Of a stretch of DNA of 6,056 nucleotides, positions 1 through 5,429 are shown in pieces (position 1 is the first letter of the stretch; each line of letters begins with the position of its first letter). Source of the stretch: 70-18 sp041691815. Its GTDB lineage: Bacteria; Pseudomonadota; Alphaproteobacteria; Acetobacterales; Acetobacteraceae. The stretch is taken from positions 1-6,056 of the forward strand of contig JBEPTZ010000194.1 of assembly GCA_041691815.1 (NCBI GenBank), written 5' to 3'. The position numbers and the translations under genes are program-made. The notes below the pieces were generated by a model. The model was not told where the DNA came from and made no database searches. It saw nothing but the letters and a program-made list of their open reading frames with translations.

Positions 1-49
1 AAAAAAATAATTTGTTTTTAATTCTCTCTTCCACTTGTGTGGTGTTGGC

Positions 50-61
50 GACTCCGGAGTC
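50..61. repeat. 12-bp perfect palindrome GACTCCGGAGTC
   Basis: The bases read the same on both strands over 12 bp. Pairing continues imperfectly outward: 46-48 (TGG) can pair with 63-65 (CCA) after one mismatch. As RNA it could form a stem with a CCGG loop; as DNA it could be a dimeric protein site. It has no adjacent U-run in either direction, so it is not a standard terminator by itself. Its function is unknown. Confidence 0.4.
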
Positions 62-101
62 TCCACCCCACCGCTGTTGCAAGGCGGACAAAAGTTTTTT
101 G

Positions 102-123
102 CCTCTTTTTTTCAAAAAAGAGG
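102..123 (-). terminator. Hairpin downstream of kinase gene, possible terminator
   Basis: An inverted repeat starts 8 nt beyond the kinase stop codon (132-134). Bases 102-110 (CCTC followed by T's) pair with 115-123 (A's followed by GAGG), leaving a 4-base loop. Neither strand has a clean U-run after the stem, so this is not a canonical intrinsic terminator, but its position at a gene end suggests a termination or 3'-end-processing role. A competing 7-bp stem, TTTTTTG (95-101) with CAAAAAA (113-119), uses the same A-tract. I recall similar T-tract/A-tract hairpins at gene ends in Acetobacteraceae, but this is memory and not a search result. Confidence 0.4.
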
Positions 124-131
124 TCCTTCCC

Positions 132-1448
132 TTACCTCGGCAACCACACCCTGAAAACCACCCCCCTGCCCACGTCGCTCTCGATCGTCATCTGCCCGCG
201 ATGGCGGTTGACGATGTGTTTGACGATTGCCAGACCCAGCCCAGTGCCGCCCTCGCGCCGGCCGCGGCCCTGGTCCACGCGGTAGAAGCGCTCGGTGAGG
301 CGCGGCACCTGGGCGCGGGGAATCCCAGGTCCGTCGTCGGCCACCACCAGGGTTACTCCATCCGGGGCGGCGGTGGCGGACAGCCGCACGGTGCCGCCCT
401 CGCGCCCGTATTTCACCGCGTTGTCGATCAGGTTGCCGGCCAGTTGCATCAGTTGCTCGGTGTCGCCGCGCACGTTGGGCAGGTCGGGCGCGATGTCCTG
501 CACCAGGGTCACGCGGCGCGCCGCCAGTTTCGGCTCGAAGCCGGCGGCTACCCGCGCGAGCAGCGGGCCGAGTGCGATCAGGTCGGAGGGCGGCTGGTGT
601 TCGGTCAGTTCGATATGCGACAGGCTGAGCAGGTCGTCGATCAGCCGGTTCATCCGCGCCGCCTGCTCGGCCATGATGGCGAGAAAGCGGGTCTGTGCGG
701 CTGGATCGTTGGCCGCCGGGCCGCGCAGGGTGTCGATGAAGCCGATCAGGCTGGCGAGCGGGGTGCGCAGTTCGTGGCTGGCGTTGGCGGCGAAATCGGC
801 GCGCATCCGCTCCACCATCCGCTCGCCGGTGCGGTCGGACAGCACGACCAGCGCCTGGGTGCCGTCGGCCAGTTGCGGGTCCAGATAGATCACGCTGGCC
901 CGCAGGTCGCGCCCCACCGGCGCCGCCAGCGCGAGATCGGCGGCGGCAATCCCCCGCTTGGCCCAGGCGGCGTCGATCGCGTCGCGCAGTGCCGGGTGGC
1001 GCAGCACGGCGGCCAGATCGGTGTCGAACGCATCGCGCGCGGCTGCGTTGGCCCGGGCTAGCGTGCGCCCGGCATCCAGCAGCAGCAGCGGGTCCGGCAG
1101 GCGCTCGACGATCGCCGCGTTGGCCCGGGTCAGGTCGTCCACCTGGCTGCCGCGCGCCGCCAGGGTTCGCGCCAGGCGCTCGATCGTCAGCGCGATGCGT
1201 TGCAGCGGCGGCAGCCGAGGTGCGGCCAGCGCGCCGCGCCCCGGCACCGCCAGGCGCAGCGTTTCGGTGAGCCGCCGAAGGTCGGCCAGCCAGAGCCAGG
1301 CCAGCCCCAGCGCCCCCAGCGTAACCGCCGCCATCGCCGCCAGCCCCGGGCCCGGTGCCAGTGCGCCGAACCCCAGCAACGCCAGCAGCACCCCCAGCGG
1401 CACCGCCGCCAGCGCCAGGGCGACCAGCAGCAGGCTGCCGAGTGCCAT
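132..1448 (-). CDS. PhoR-like membrane sensor histidine kinase
   Basis: A 438-residue sensor kinase that should autophosphorylate on histidine and pass the phosphate to a response regulator not present in the window. Two hydrophobic segments (about 4-29 and 33-55) are separated by only a few residues, so there is no real periplasmic sensor domain. A PAS-like region follows (about 108-205), then HisKA with the H-box SHELRTPL and phospho-acceptor H225. The HATPase domain has an N-box (NLIDNAVKYG, N339/N343), G1 (DDGPGIP, 371-377), F-box (ERFYRVD, 386-392) and G2 (GGTGLGLAIV, 400-409), so the catalytic core looks intact. The H-box and overall layout match the PhoR class. The gene starts 7 nt after the lipoprotein stop with no convincing Shine-Dalgarno sequence; an in-frame stop lies just upstream, so ATG at 1448 is the sensible start, probably translated by coupling. 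No pst, phoU or phoB gene is visible, so the phosphate role is unproven and no symbol is given. Confidence 0.9.
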   Translation of the reverse strand: MALGSLLLVALALAAVPLGVLLALLGFGALAPGPGLAAMAAVTLGALGLAWLWLADLRRLTETLRLAVPGRGALAAPRLPPLQRIALTIERLARTLAARGSQVDDLTRANAAIVERLPDPLLLLDAGRTLARANAAARDAFDTDLAAVLRHPALRDAIDAAWAKRGIAAADLALAAPVGRDLRASVIYLDPQLADGTQALVVLSDRTGERMVERMRADFAANASHELRTPLASLIGFIDTLRGPAANDPAAQTRFLAIMAEQAARMNRLIDDLLSLSHIELTEHQPPSDLIALGPLLARVAAGFEPKLAARRVTLVQDIAPDLPNVRGDTEQLMQLAGNLIDNAVKYGREGGTVRLSATAAPDGVTLVVADDGPGIPRAQVPRLTERFYRVDQGRGRREGGTGLGLAIVKHIVNRHRGQMTIESDVGRGVVFRVWLPR

Positions 1449-1455
1449 CGGCGAT

Positions 1456-2718
1456 CTACATGCCGGGGCCGCTCACCGTATCTGGCGCCGGCTCGATCAG
1501 CTGCGGGCCGCCGCGCTGGATCTCGAACAGCGCCAGCCCGCGATGCACGGTGCCGTCCGGCTGCAACGCCAGCACGCCGTCAACGCCGGCGAAGCCTTCC
1601 GGCCGGCAGAGTGCTGCCACCGAATAGCCGCCCTCCTTGGCCAGCACATTGGCAATCGCCGCCGCGTCATAGGCGAAATCCGACAGTCCCGGCGCCGGCG
1701 AGCCATAGGCGGCCTGGTAATTCGCGTTGAAGCCGCTGCGCGCGGCCGCGTCGGGTGCGGCGAACCAGGCGCCGCCCAACTGCGCATCGCGCCGCGCCGC
1801 AGGTGCCGCCCACAGCGCCGGCCCCAGCACCCGCACCGCCGGCGCGTCGAGGTCGTAATACGACAGCAGGCTGGTCACCGCACTCAGCTGCTCGCCGACA
1901 TCGGCCAGCAGCAGCGCGTCGAACGGCGCCGGCGGAATCGAAGCCCGCGCCAGTTCGGCGGCGCGGCGGCGGCCGGCGGCGGTGTTCTCCCGCCTGGCGG
2001 CGCGGATTTGCGCATCCAGCGGCCCGCGCCGGCTGGCATAGCCGGAGATATCGCGCATGGTGGTGTTGATGGTGGCCATCGCGGTGCCGTGGAAGCGGAT
2101 ATCCGGCGCCGCCAGCCCGGCCGCCACTGTCGCCCGGCCCAGGGCGGCGGCCATCGCGTGGCCGAATTCGTTGTCCGGCAGCACCGCGGCGAAGCGGCTT
2201 TTGCCCTGCGCCACCGCACTTGCCACCAGCCGCCGCACCTGCTGATACGGGGTGATGCCGAGCACCCACACCCCCGGCTGCGCCTGCGCCGGGTCGGAGG
2301 TGAAGGCCAGCACCGCCACCCCGGCCTGCCGCGCCGGCCCGGCCACGGCGGCGGTTTCCTGCGAGGTCAGCGGCCCGATGATCAGCCCGGCGCCGGCCGC
2401 CAGCGCCTGCTGCGCCGCCGCCGCCGCCCCTTGCGCGGTGCCGCCGGTATCGCGCACATCCAACGGCGGCGCGCCTTGCAGCGACAGCGCCAGCTTGGCG
2501 GCGTTGACCAGCGCCTCACCGCGCGCGGCGTTCGGGCCGGTCAGCGGCGCCAGGATCGCCACGCTGCGGCCGGCCGGTGCGTTGGTGGACAGGCTTTGCC
2601 CTGGCGCGCCGGCCTGCGGAAAATATCCGTAACTTCCGCCCCTTGGACCGTACGGCGTGGTGGCGCAAGCGGTCACGGCCAGGGTAAATGCGAGGGATGC
2701 AAATGTCCGACGAAGCAT
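1456..2718 (-). CDS. LpoA/YraM-like penicillin-binding protein activator, lipoprotein
   Basis: A 420-residue predicted lipoprotein. The N-terminus MLRRTFASLAFTLAVTAC gives a short basic region, a hydrophobic core and a lipobox VTAC with the lipid-attachment cysteine at 18. A linker rich in G/Y/P follows to about residue 50. The remainder has the periplasmic-binding-protein type I fold (about 51-410): opening strand RSVAILAPLTGP, then GLIIGPLTSQETAAVAGPA and GVAVLAFTSD, all characteristic of Leu/Ile/Val-binding-like and LpoA C-terminal domains. In E. coli, LpoA is an outer-membrane lipoprotein that activates PBP1A; this protein lacks the N-terminal TPR half of E. coli LpoA. Its divergent position next to rsmI matches E. 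coli rsmI-lpoA. The start at 2718 is preferred over an upstream ATG at 2811 because it gives the signal peptide at the N-terminus and has GGGAG 9 nt upstream. The PBP target and substrate-free role are family inference; a ligand-binding role is the alternative. Confidence 0.85.
   Translation of the reverse strand: MLRRTFASLAFTLAVTACATTPYGPRGGSYGYFPQAGAPGQSLSTNAPAGRSVAILAPLTGPNAARGEALVNAAKLALSLQGAPPLDVRDTGGTAQGAAAAAQQALAAGAGLIIGPLTSQETAAVAGPARQAGVAVLAFTSDPAQAQPGVWVLGITPYQQVRRLVASAVAQGKSRFAAVLPDNEFGHAMAAALGRATVAAGLAAPDIRFHGTAMATINTTMRDISGYASRRGPLDAQIRAARRENTAAGRRRAAELARASIPPAPFDALLLADVGEQLSAVTSLLSYYDLDAPAVRVLGPALWAAPAARRDAQLGGAWFAAPDAAARSGFNANYQAAYGSPAPGLSDFAYDAAAIANVLAKEGGYSVAALCRPEGFAGVDGVLALQPDGTVHRGLALFEIQRGGPQLIEPAPDTVSGPGM
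2692..2696 (+). promoter_or_regulatory. rsmI ribosome binding site
   Basis: GAGGG sits 6 nt before the ATG at 2703. It touches the ATG at 2697, so it cannot serve that codon. This decides the start choice among three clustered in-frame ATGs (2688, 2697, 2703). The ATG at 2688 has only AGGG with a 3-nt gap. The site lies inside the 5' coding sequence of the divergent lipoprotein gene. Confidence 0.6.
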
Positions 2719-3587
2719 GCGACGAATCTCCCGTGCCGGCAGCGTCCGCAGCGCTGCCCAATGGTCTTGTGCTGGTTTCAACGCCGATCGGCAACCTCGG
2801 CGACATTTCAATGCGTGCGGTCGCGGTCTTGCAGGCCGCCGATCTGGTGCTGTGCGAGGATACCAGAACCACCGCGCGCCTGCTGCGCGAGTATTCGATT
2901 ACCACAAAAACCGCCGCCCTGCATGAGCATAACGAGGATGCGCGGATCGCATCGGTGCTGGCGCTGCTGCGGGCCGGCAAGATGGTGGCGCTGGTCAGCG
3001 ATGCCGGCACGCCGCTGGTCTCCGACCCGGGCTATCGGCTGGTGCGCGCGGCGCTGGCGGAGGGATTGGCGGTGGAGGGCGTCCCTGGCGCCAATGCCGC
3101 CTTGCTGGCGCTGACCTTGTCCGGGCTGCCGCCGCAACCATTTGTTTTCATGGGGTTCCTGCCGCCGAAGGGAGGGGCGCGGCGAGCGGTGCTGGCGCGG
3201 TTGCGGGCGGCTGATTTCGGCGCGACGCTGGTGTTCTACGAGGCGCCGCACCGGCTGGCGGAGACGCTGGCCGACATGGCGGATGTGCTCGGGGCGCGAC
3301 CGGCGGCGGTGGCGCGGGAGCTTACCAAGCGGTTCGAGGAGGTGCGGCGGGATGGGCTGGCGGAACTGGCCGAGTACTATAGTACCGTCAAAGCGCGCGG
3401 CGAAATCACCATCGTGGTGGGGCCAGCGGGCGAAAACGCGGCAAAAACCGACGATCTGGATGCAAAACTGCAGGCGGCGCTGGGCGCGCACAGCCTGAAA
3501 GAAGCGGTGGCGCAGGTCACCGCGGCGACCGGATTGCCGCGAAAACAGGTTTACGCGCGGGCGCTGGCGCTGGCCGGCGAAACATAG
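2703..3587 (+). CDS. rsmI: 16S rRNA (cytidine(1402)-2'-O)-methyltransferase RsmI
   Basis: A 294-residue cytoplasmic SAM-dependent enzyme of the tetrapyrrole-methylase fold that 2'-O-methylates C1402 in the decoding centre of 16S rRNA; the same base is N4-methylated by RsmH. Family motifs run in order: LVLVSTPIGNLGDISMRA (23-39), LVLCEDTRTTARLL (49-61), HNEDARI (76-82), VALVSDAGTPLVSDPGYRLV (95-114), VPGANAALLALTLSGLP (127-143), FMGFLPPK (149-156), FYEAPHRL (178-185), ARELTKRFEE (204-213) and GEITIVVGP (233-241). A small C-terminal helical region (about 252-291, with SLKEAVAQVTAATGLPRKQVY) matches the RsmI C-terminal domain. Length is normal for the family. The start at 2703 is chosen for GAGGG at 2692; 2688 would add five residues. 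It diverges from the lipoprotein gene with a 16-bp overlap and converges on pheA 42 nt away. The partner gene yraN, frequent after rsmI, is missing. Confidence 0.95.
   Translation: MSDEACDESPVPAASAALPNGLVLVSTPIGNLGDISMRAVAVLQAADLVLCEDTRTTARLLREYSITTKTAALHEHNEDARIASVLALLRAGKMVALVSDAGTPLVSDPGYRLVRAALAEGLAVEGVPGANAALLALTLSGLPPQPFVFMGFLPPKGGARRAVLARLRAADFGATLVFYEAPHRLAETLADMADVLGARPAAVARELTKRFEEVRRDGLAELAEYYSTVKARGEITIVVGPAGENAAKTDDLDAKLQAALGAHSLKEAVAQVTAATGLPRKQVYARALALAGET
2728..2732 (-). promoter_or_regulatory. Lipoprotein gene ribosome binding site
   Basis: On the minus strand these bases read GGGAG, 9 nt upstream of the ATG at 2718. This supports the lipoprotein start that puts the signal peptide at the N-terminus. 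The site lies within the first codons of rsmI on the other strand. Confidence 0.6.
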
Positions 3588-3629
3588 GTACCGGTCATAC
3601 CCATCACGGGTCCGACATGAATTCCGCGC
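3588..3629. other. Short convergent gap between rsmI and pheA
   Basis: Forty-two bases separate two converging stop codons. The only fold I see is ACCC (3599-3602) with GGGT (3608-3611) around a 5-base loop, with no U-run on either side. I cannot call an intrinsic terminator here. Transcripts from the two sides may overlap or end by Rho. Confidence 0.5.
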
Positions 3630-4481
3630 TCAATCGGCGTTGTCCTGGTCCTTGCGGAACTGCGCTGCCGGGTAGACGCCCATGATCCGCGTCTCGCGCG
3701 AGAAGAACGACAGTTCCTCCAGCGCCCGGCGCAGCTTCGGCTGCTCCGGATGGCCTTCCACGTCGCAGAGAAATTGGGTGGCGGTGAACTGGCCGCCGAC
3801 CATGTAGCTTTCCAGCTTGGTCATGTTGACGCCGTTGGTGGCGAAGCCGCCGAGCGCCTTGTACAGCGCCGCCGGGATGTTACGCACGCGGAACACGAAG
3901 GTGGTCATCAGGTCGGTCATGTCCGGCGACACCTCGCGCGGCTTCGGCGCCATCACGTAGAACCGGGTGGTGTTGTGGGCGGCGTCCTCGACGTTGTGGC
4001 GCAGGATTTCCAGGCCGAACAATTCGGCGGCCAGCGACGAGGCGATGGCGCATTCCTCCGGGCTGTTCCAGGCCGCCACCTGCTCGGCGGAGCCGGCGGT
4101 ATCGGCCTCGACCACCGCCTGCAGCTTCAGTTCCTGCAGCACATGGCGCACCTGGCCGAGCGCCACCGCGTGCGAATGGGCGCGCTTCAGGCCGGCGATG
4201 GTGGCGCCCTTGATTGCCAGCAGGCAGTGCTCGACGCGCTGGAACACCTCGTCCACCACGTAGAGACCGGATTCCGGCAGCAGGCTGTGCATGTCCGGCA
4301 CGCGGCCGGCCAGGCTGTTCTCGGTCGGCATCATCGCCAGCTGGGCGTGGCCGCTGCGGACGGCTTCCATCGCCGCCTCGAAGGTGTCGCAGGGCAGCGA
4401 TTGCATGGCGGGATAGGCGTTGCGGCAGGCCAGGTCGGAATAGGCGCCTGGGCGGCCCTGGAAGGCGATCAATCCGGTCAT
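3630..4481 (-). CDS. pheA: Prephenate dehydratase (PheA, monofunctional)
   Basis: A 283-residue enzyme that converts prephenate to phenylpyruvate, water and CO2, the committed step to phenylalanine. There is no chorismate mutase domain, unlike the E. coli bifunctional P-protein. The catalytic PDT domain spans about 1-178: IAFQGRPGAYSDLA (5-18), MMPTENSLAGRV (50-61, the conserved PxEN motif) and NTTRFYVMA (170-178) with the TRF catalytic triplet at 172-174. A C-terminal ACT regulatory domain follows (about 193-270), with NIPAALYKALGGFATNGVNM and KLESYMVGG, where many homologues carry ESRP. ESYM is, as I recall, usual in alphaproteobacterial PheA. The start at 4481 is chosen because the family N-terminus begins here and GAGAG lies 11 nt upstream; the open frame extends upstream only by overlapping kdsB. 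It lies 22 nt after kdsB and is probably in the same transcript. Feedback by phenylalanine through the ACT domain is a family expectation. Confidence 0.95.
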   Translation of the reverse strand: MTGLIAFQGRPGAYSDLACRNAYPAMQSLPCDTFEAAMEAVRSGHAQLAMMPTENSLAGRVPDMHSLLPESGLYVVDEVFQRVEHCLLAIKGATIAGLKRAHSHAVALGQVRHVLQELKLQAVVEADTAGSAEQVAAWNSPEECAIASSLAAELFGLEILRHNVEDAAHNTTRFYVMAPKPREVSPDMTDLMTTFVFRVRNIPAALYKALGGFATNGVNMTKLESYMVGGQFTATQFLCDVEGHPEQPKLRRALEELSFFSRETRIMGVYPAAQFRKDQDNAD

Positions 4482-4503
4482 GCTGGCATTATCTCTCGTT
4501 GCA

Positions 4504-5241
4504 TCAGGGTTTTGGCGCGAGTGCGGCGCGCGCCCGCTCCAGGTCGTCCGGGGTGTCGACGCCGAACGGGGCGTGCTCCACCCTGGCACAGGCGATGCGC
4601 ATGCCGGCTTCCAGCGCGCGCAATTGCTCCAGGCTCTCGCGCTTTTCCAACGGCGATTCCGGCAGCGCCACGAAGCGGGCCAGGGCCTGGCGGCGGAACG
4701 CGTAGATGCCGATATGGTGCCAGAGCGGGCCGTCGCCGGACGGGATCGCGGCGCGCGAGAAGTACAGTGCCGGGGAGACTGCGCGCCCGCCGTCGAAGGC
4801 GACCGCCGCCTTCACCACGCTGGGTAGGGCGGCTTCCTCCGCCGAGGTGATCGGCGCCACCAGGGTGGCGATGTCGATCGCCGGGTCGGCCAGCGGCGCT
4901 AGAACGGTGCGCAGATACTCCGGCGGGATGGTCGGCAGGTCGCCTTGCAGGTTGACCACCACGTCGTGCCGCGCCTCGGGGTCGAGCACCGCCAGGGCCG
5001 CCTGCACCCGGTCCGAGCCGCGCGGCAGCGAGGGGTCGGTGAGGATCGCCACACCGCCATCGGCGCGGATCGCCGCGACGATCTCGGCATCGCCGGCCGC
5101 CACCGCGACCGGGCCGATCGCGGCTTCGCGGGCGCGATCGAGCACATGCAGGATCATCGCGCGGCCGTGGATGTCGGCCAGCGGCTTGCCCGGCAGGCGG
5201 GTGGAGGCCATGCGGGAGGGGATCAGGACGATAGGATTCAT
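4504..5241 (-). CDS. kdsB: 3-deoxy-manno-octulosonate cytidylyltransferase (CMP-Kdo synthetase)
   Basis: A 245-residue cytoplasmic enzyme that activates Kdo with CTP to give CMP-Kdo and pyrophosphate, the donor for Kdo transfer to lipid A in LPS inner-core assembly. It shows the nucleotide-binding start IPSRMASTRLPGKPL (7-21), VAVAAGDAEI (45-54), LPRGSDRV (72-79), VVVNLQGDLPTIPPE (94-108, with metal-ligand candidate D101), SPALYFSRAAIP (156-167), WHHIGIYAFRR (174-184), LEKRESLEQLRALE (198-211) and the C-terminal FGVDTPDDLERAR (226-238, with D229). Length is typical. ATG at 5241 is chosen because the family starts only a few residues before the IPSR motif; an in-frame ATG 46 codons upstream would add an unrelated tail. 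The Shine-Dalgarno match is weak. QGDLP replaces the E. coli QGDEP, a variant I recall from other alphaproteobacteria. It heads a likely kdsB-pheA operon and shows that the cell makes Kdo-containing LPS. Confidence 0.95.
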   Translation of the reverse strand: MNPIVLIPSRMASTRLPGKPLADIHGRAMILHVLDRAREAAIGPVAVAAGDAEIVAAIRADGGVAILTDPSLPRGSDRVQAALAVLDPEARHDVVVNLQGDLPTIPPEYLRTVLAPLADPAIDIATLVAPITSAEEAALPSVVKAAVAFDGGRAVSPALYFSRAAIPSGDGPLWHHIGIYAFRRQALARFVALPESPLEKRESLEQLRALEAGMRIACARVEHAPFGVDTPDDLERARAALAPKP

Positions 5242-5293
5242 CGCTGGGCGTTCATCCGGTTGACTTTTTGCACCTACGCCGGCCGGGCGTGGG

Positions 5294-5322
5294 TTGAAGC
5301 GGGCTTGCCACTTGCCTAATGT
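5294..5322 (+). promoter_or_regulatory. Possible cytochrome c gene promoter
   Basis: TTGAAG (5294-5299), a 17-base spacer and TAATGT (5317-5322) resemble a housekeeping sigma promoter, with 4/6 and 3/6 matches to the E. coli consensus. It would start transcription near 5329, about 100 nt before the cytochrome ATG. The match is weak and was found by eye. An isolated TTGACT at 5260-5265 has no AT-rich partner at the right distance. Confidence 0.2.
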
Positions 5323-5329
5323 GCGGCGC

Positions 5330-5358
5330 AGTTTAGGTAGCTGGCTGGCGTCGTGCAA
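5330..5358 (-). promoter_or_regulatory. Possible kdsB-pheA promoter
   Basis: On the minus strand, TTGCAC (5358-5353), a 17-base spacer and TAAACT (5335-5330) form a plausible sigma70-like promoter, with 3/6 and 4/6 consensus matches. Transcription would begin near 5323 and give a leader of about 80 nt before kdsB. It would overlap, head-on, the candidate promoter for the cytochrome gene. Confidence 0.3.
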
Positions 5359-5376
5359 CGGCCCGGCACCGTCAGC

Positions 5377-5396
5377 CACGACTCAAGACGACTCAA
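5377..5396. repeat. 10-bp tandem direct repeat between kdsB and cytochrome c
   Basis: CACGACTCAA (5377-5386) is followed directly by GACGACTCAA (5387-5396); nine of ten bases are identical. The 10-bp period puts both copies on nearly the same face of the helix, as in a site for a tandemly bound regulator. It lies 34 bp upstream of the cytochrome start codon and just upstream of the candidate kdsB promoter. No known operator is recognised. Confidence 0.4.
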
Positions 5397-5414
5397 TGGT
5401 ATCGGCTCTCGCGC

Positions 5415-5419
5415 GAGGA
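5415..5419 (+). promoter_or_regulatory. Cytochrome c gene ribosome binding site
   Basis: GAGGA lies 10 nt before the ATG at 5430. It overlaps the 3' half of the palindrome CTCGCGCGAG (5408-5417). An ATG at 5420 begins right after the site but is in another frame that has no heme motif. The site also argues against the downstream in-frame ATG at 5439. Confidence 0.5.
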
Positions 5420-5429
5420 ATGGCGTCGT

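Larger units (their letters stand above)
1..131. other. AT-rich noncoding left end
   Basis: No credible gene lies here. The first 23 bases are almost pure A/T, in sharp contrast with the GC-rich remainder. The stretch holds a perfect palindrome (50-61) and a T/A-tract hairpin (102-123), both annotated separately. It lies directly 3' of the kinase gene, which reads leftward and stops at 132. The open frames that cross it on the plus strand continue as antisense of the kinase gene and have no family signature. It is best read as the end of the minus-strand transcription unit plus intergenic space toward a gene outside the window. Confidence 0.6.
5242..5429. other. Divergent intergenic region kdsB / cytochrome c
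   Basis: This 188-bp gap separates two genes reading outward and so should hold both promoters. It contains candidate promoters in both directions (annotated separately), a near-perfect 10-bp tandem repeat (5377-5396), a CTCGCGCGAG palindrome (5408-5417) overlapping the cytochrome Shine-Dalgarno, and a 9-nt word TGGCGTCGT occurring at 5346-5354 and again at 5421-5429, just before the cytochrome ATG. No small gene or RNA is evident. Confidence 0.55.

Noticed and set aside
12..1061. A 349-codon plus-strand open frame starting in the AT-rich left end
   Set aside because: Most of it is antisense of the kinase gene, His/Gly/Gln-rich, with no domain signature and no ribosome binding site.
2395..2440. 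GCC/GCG triplet runs in the lipoprotein gene
   Set aside because: They encode an alanine-rich helix in the periplasmic-binding fold and reflect high-GC codon usage, not a separate repeat element.
2596..2626. Possible rsmI promoter (TTGCCC at 2596-2601 and AAATAT at 2621-2626)
   Set aside because: The 19-bp spacing and weak matches are not enough to call it; it is only a place to look in start-site data.
2719..2811. N-terminal extension of the lipoprotein gene from ATG 2811
   Set aside because: It would bury the signal peptide and lipobox about 31 residues inside the protein and has no better ribosome binding site than ATG 2718.
958..3114. A 718-codon open frame on the plus strand
   Set aside because: It is antisense to the kinase and lipoprotein genes and then runs out of frame through rsmI. 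Its translation is Arg/Ala/Gln-rich low-complexity sequence with no family motif, as expected from stop-poor high-GC DNA.
4482..4503. Tiny ATG-CCA-GCA-TGA reading frame overlapping the pheA start
   Set aside because: Three codons before a stop that overlaps the pheA ATG; likely chance, with no evidence of a leader peptide or Phe codons for attenuation.
3750..4850. A 366-codon plus-strand open frame
   Set aside because: Antisense to pheA and kdsB, both of which have complete family motifs on the minus strand; the translation is His/Gly/Arg-rich and unrecognisable.
5242..5379. N-terminal extension of KdsB from ATG 5379
   Set aside because: It adds 46 residues not seen in the family, and the extension reads through the presumed promoter region.
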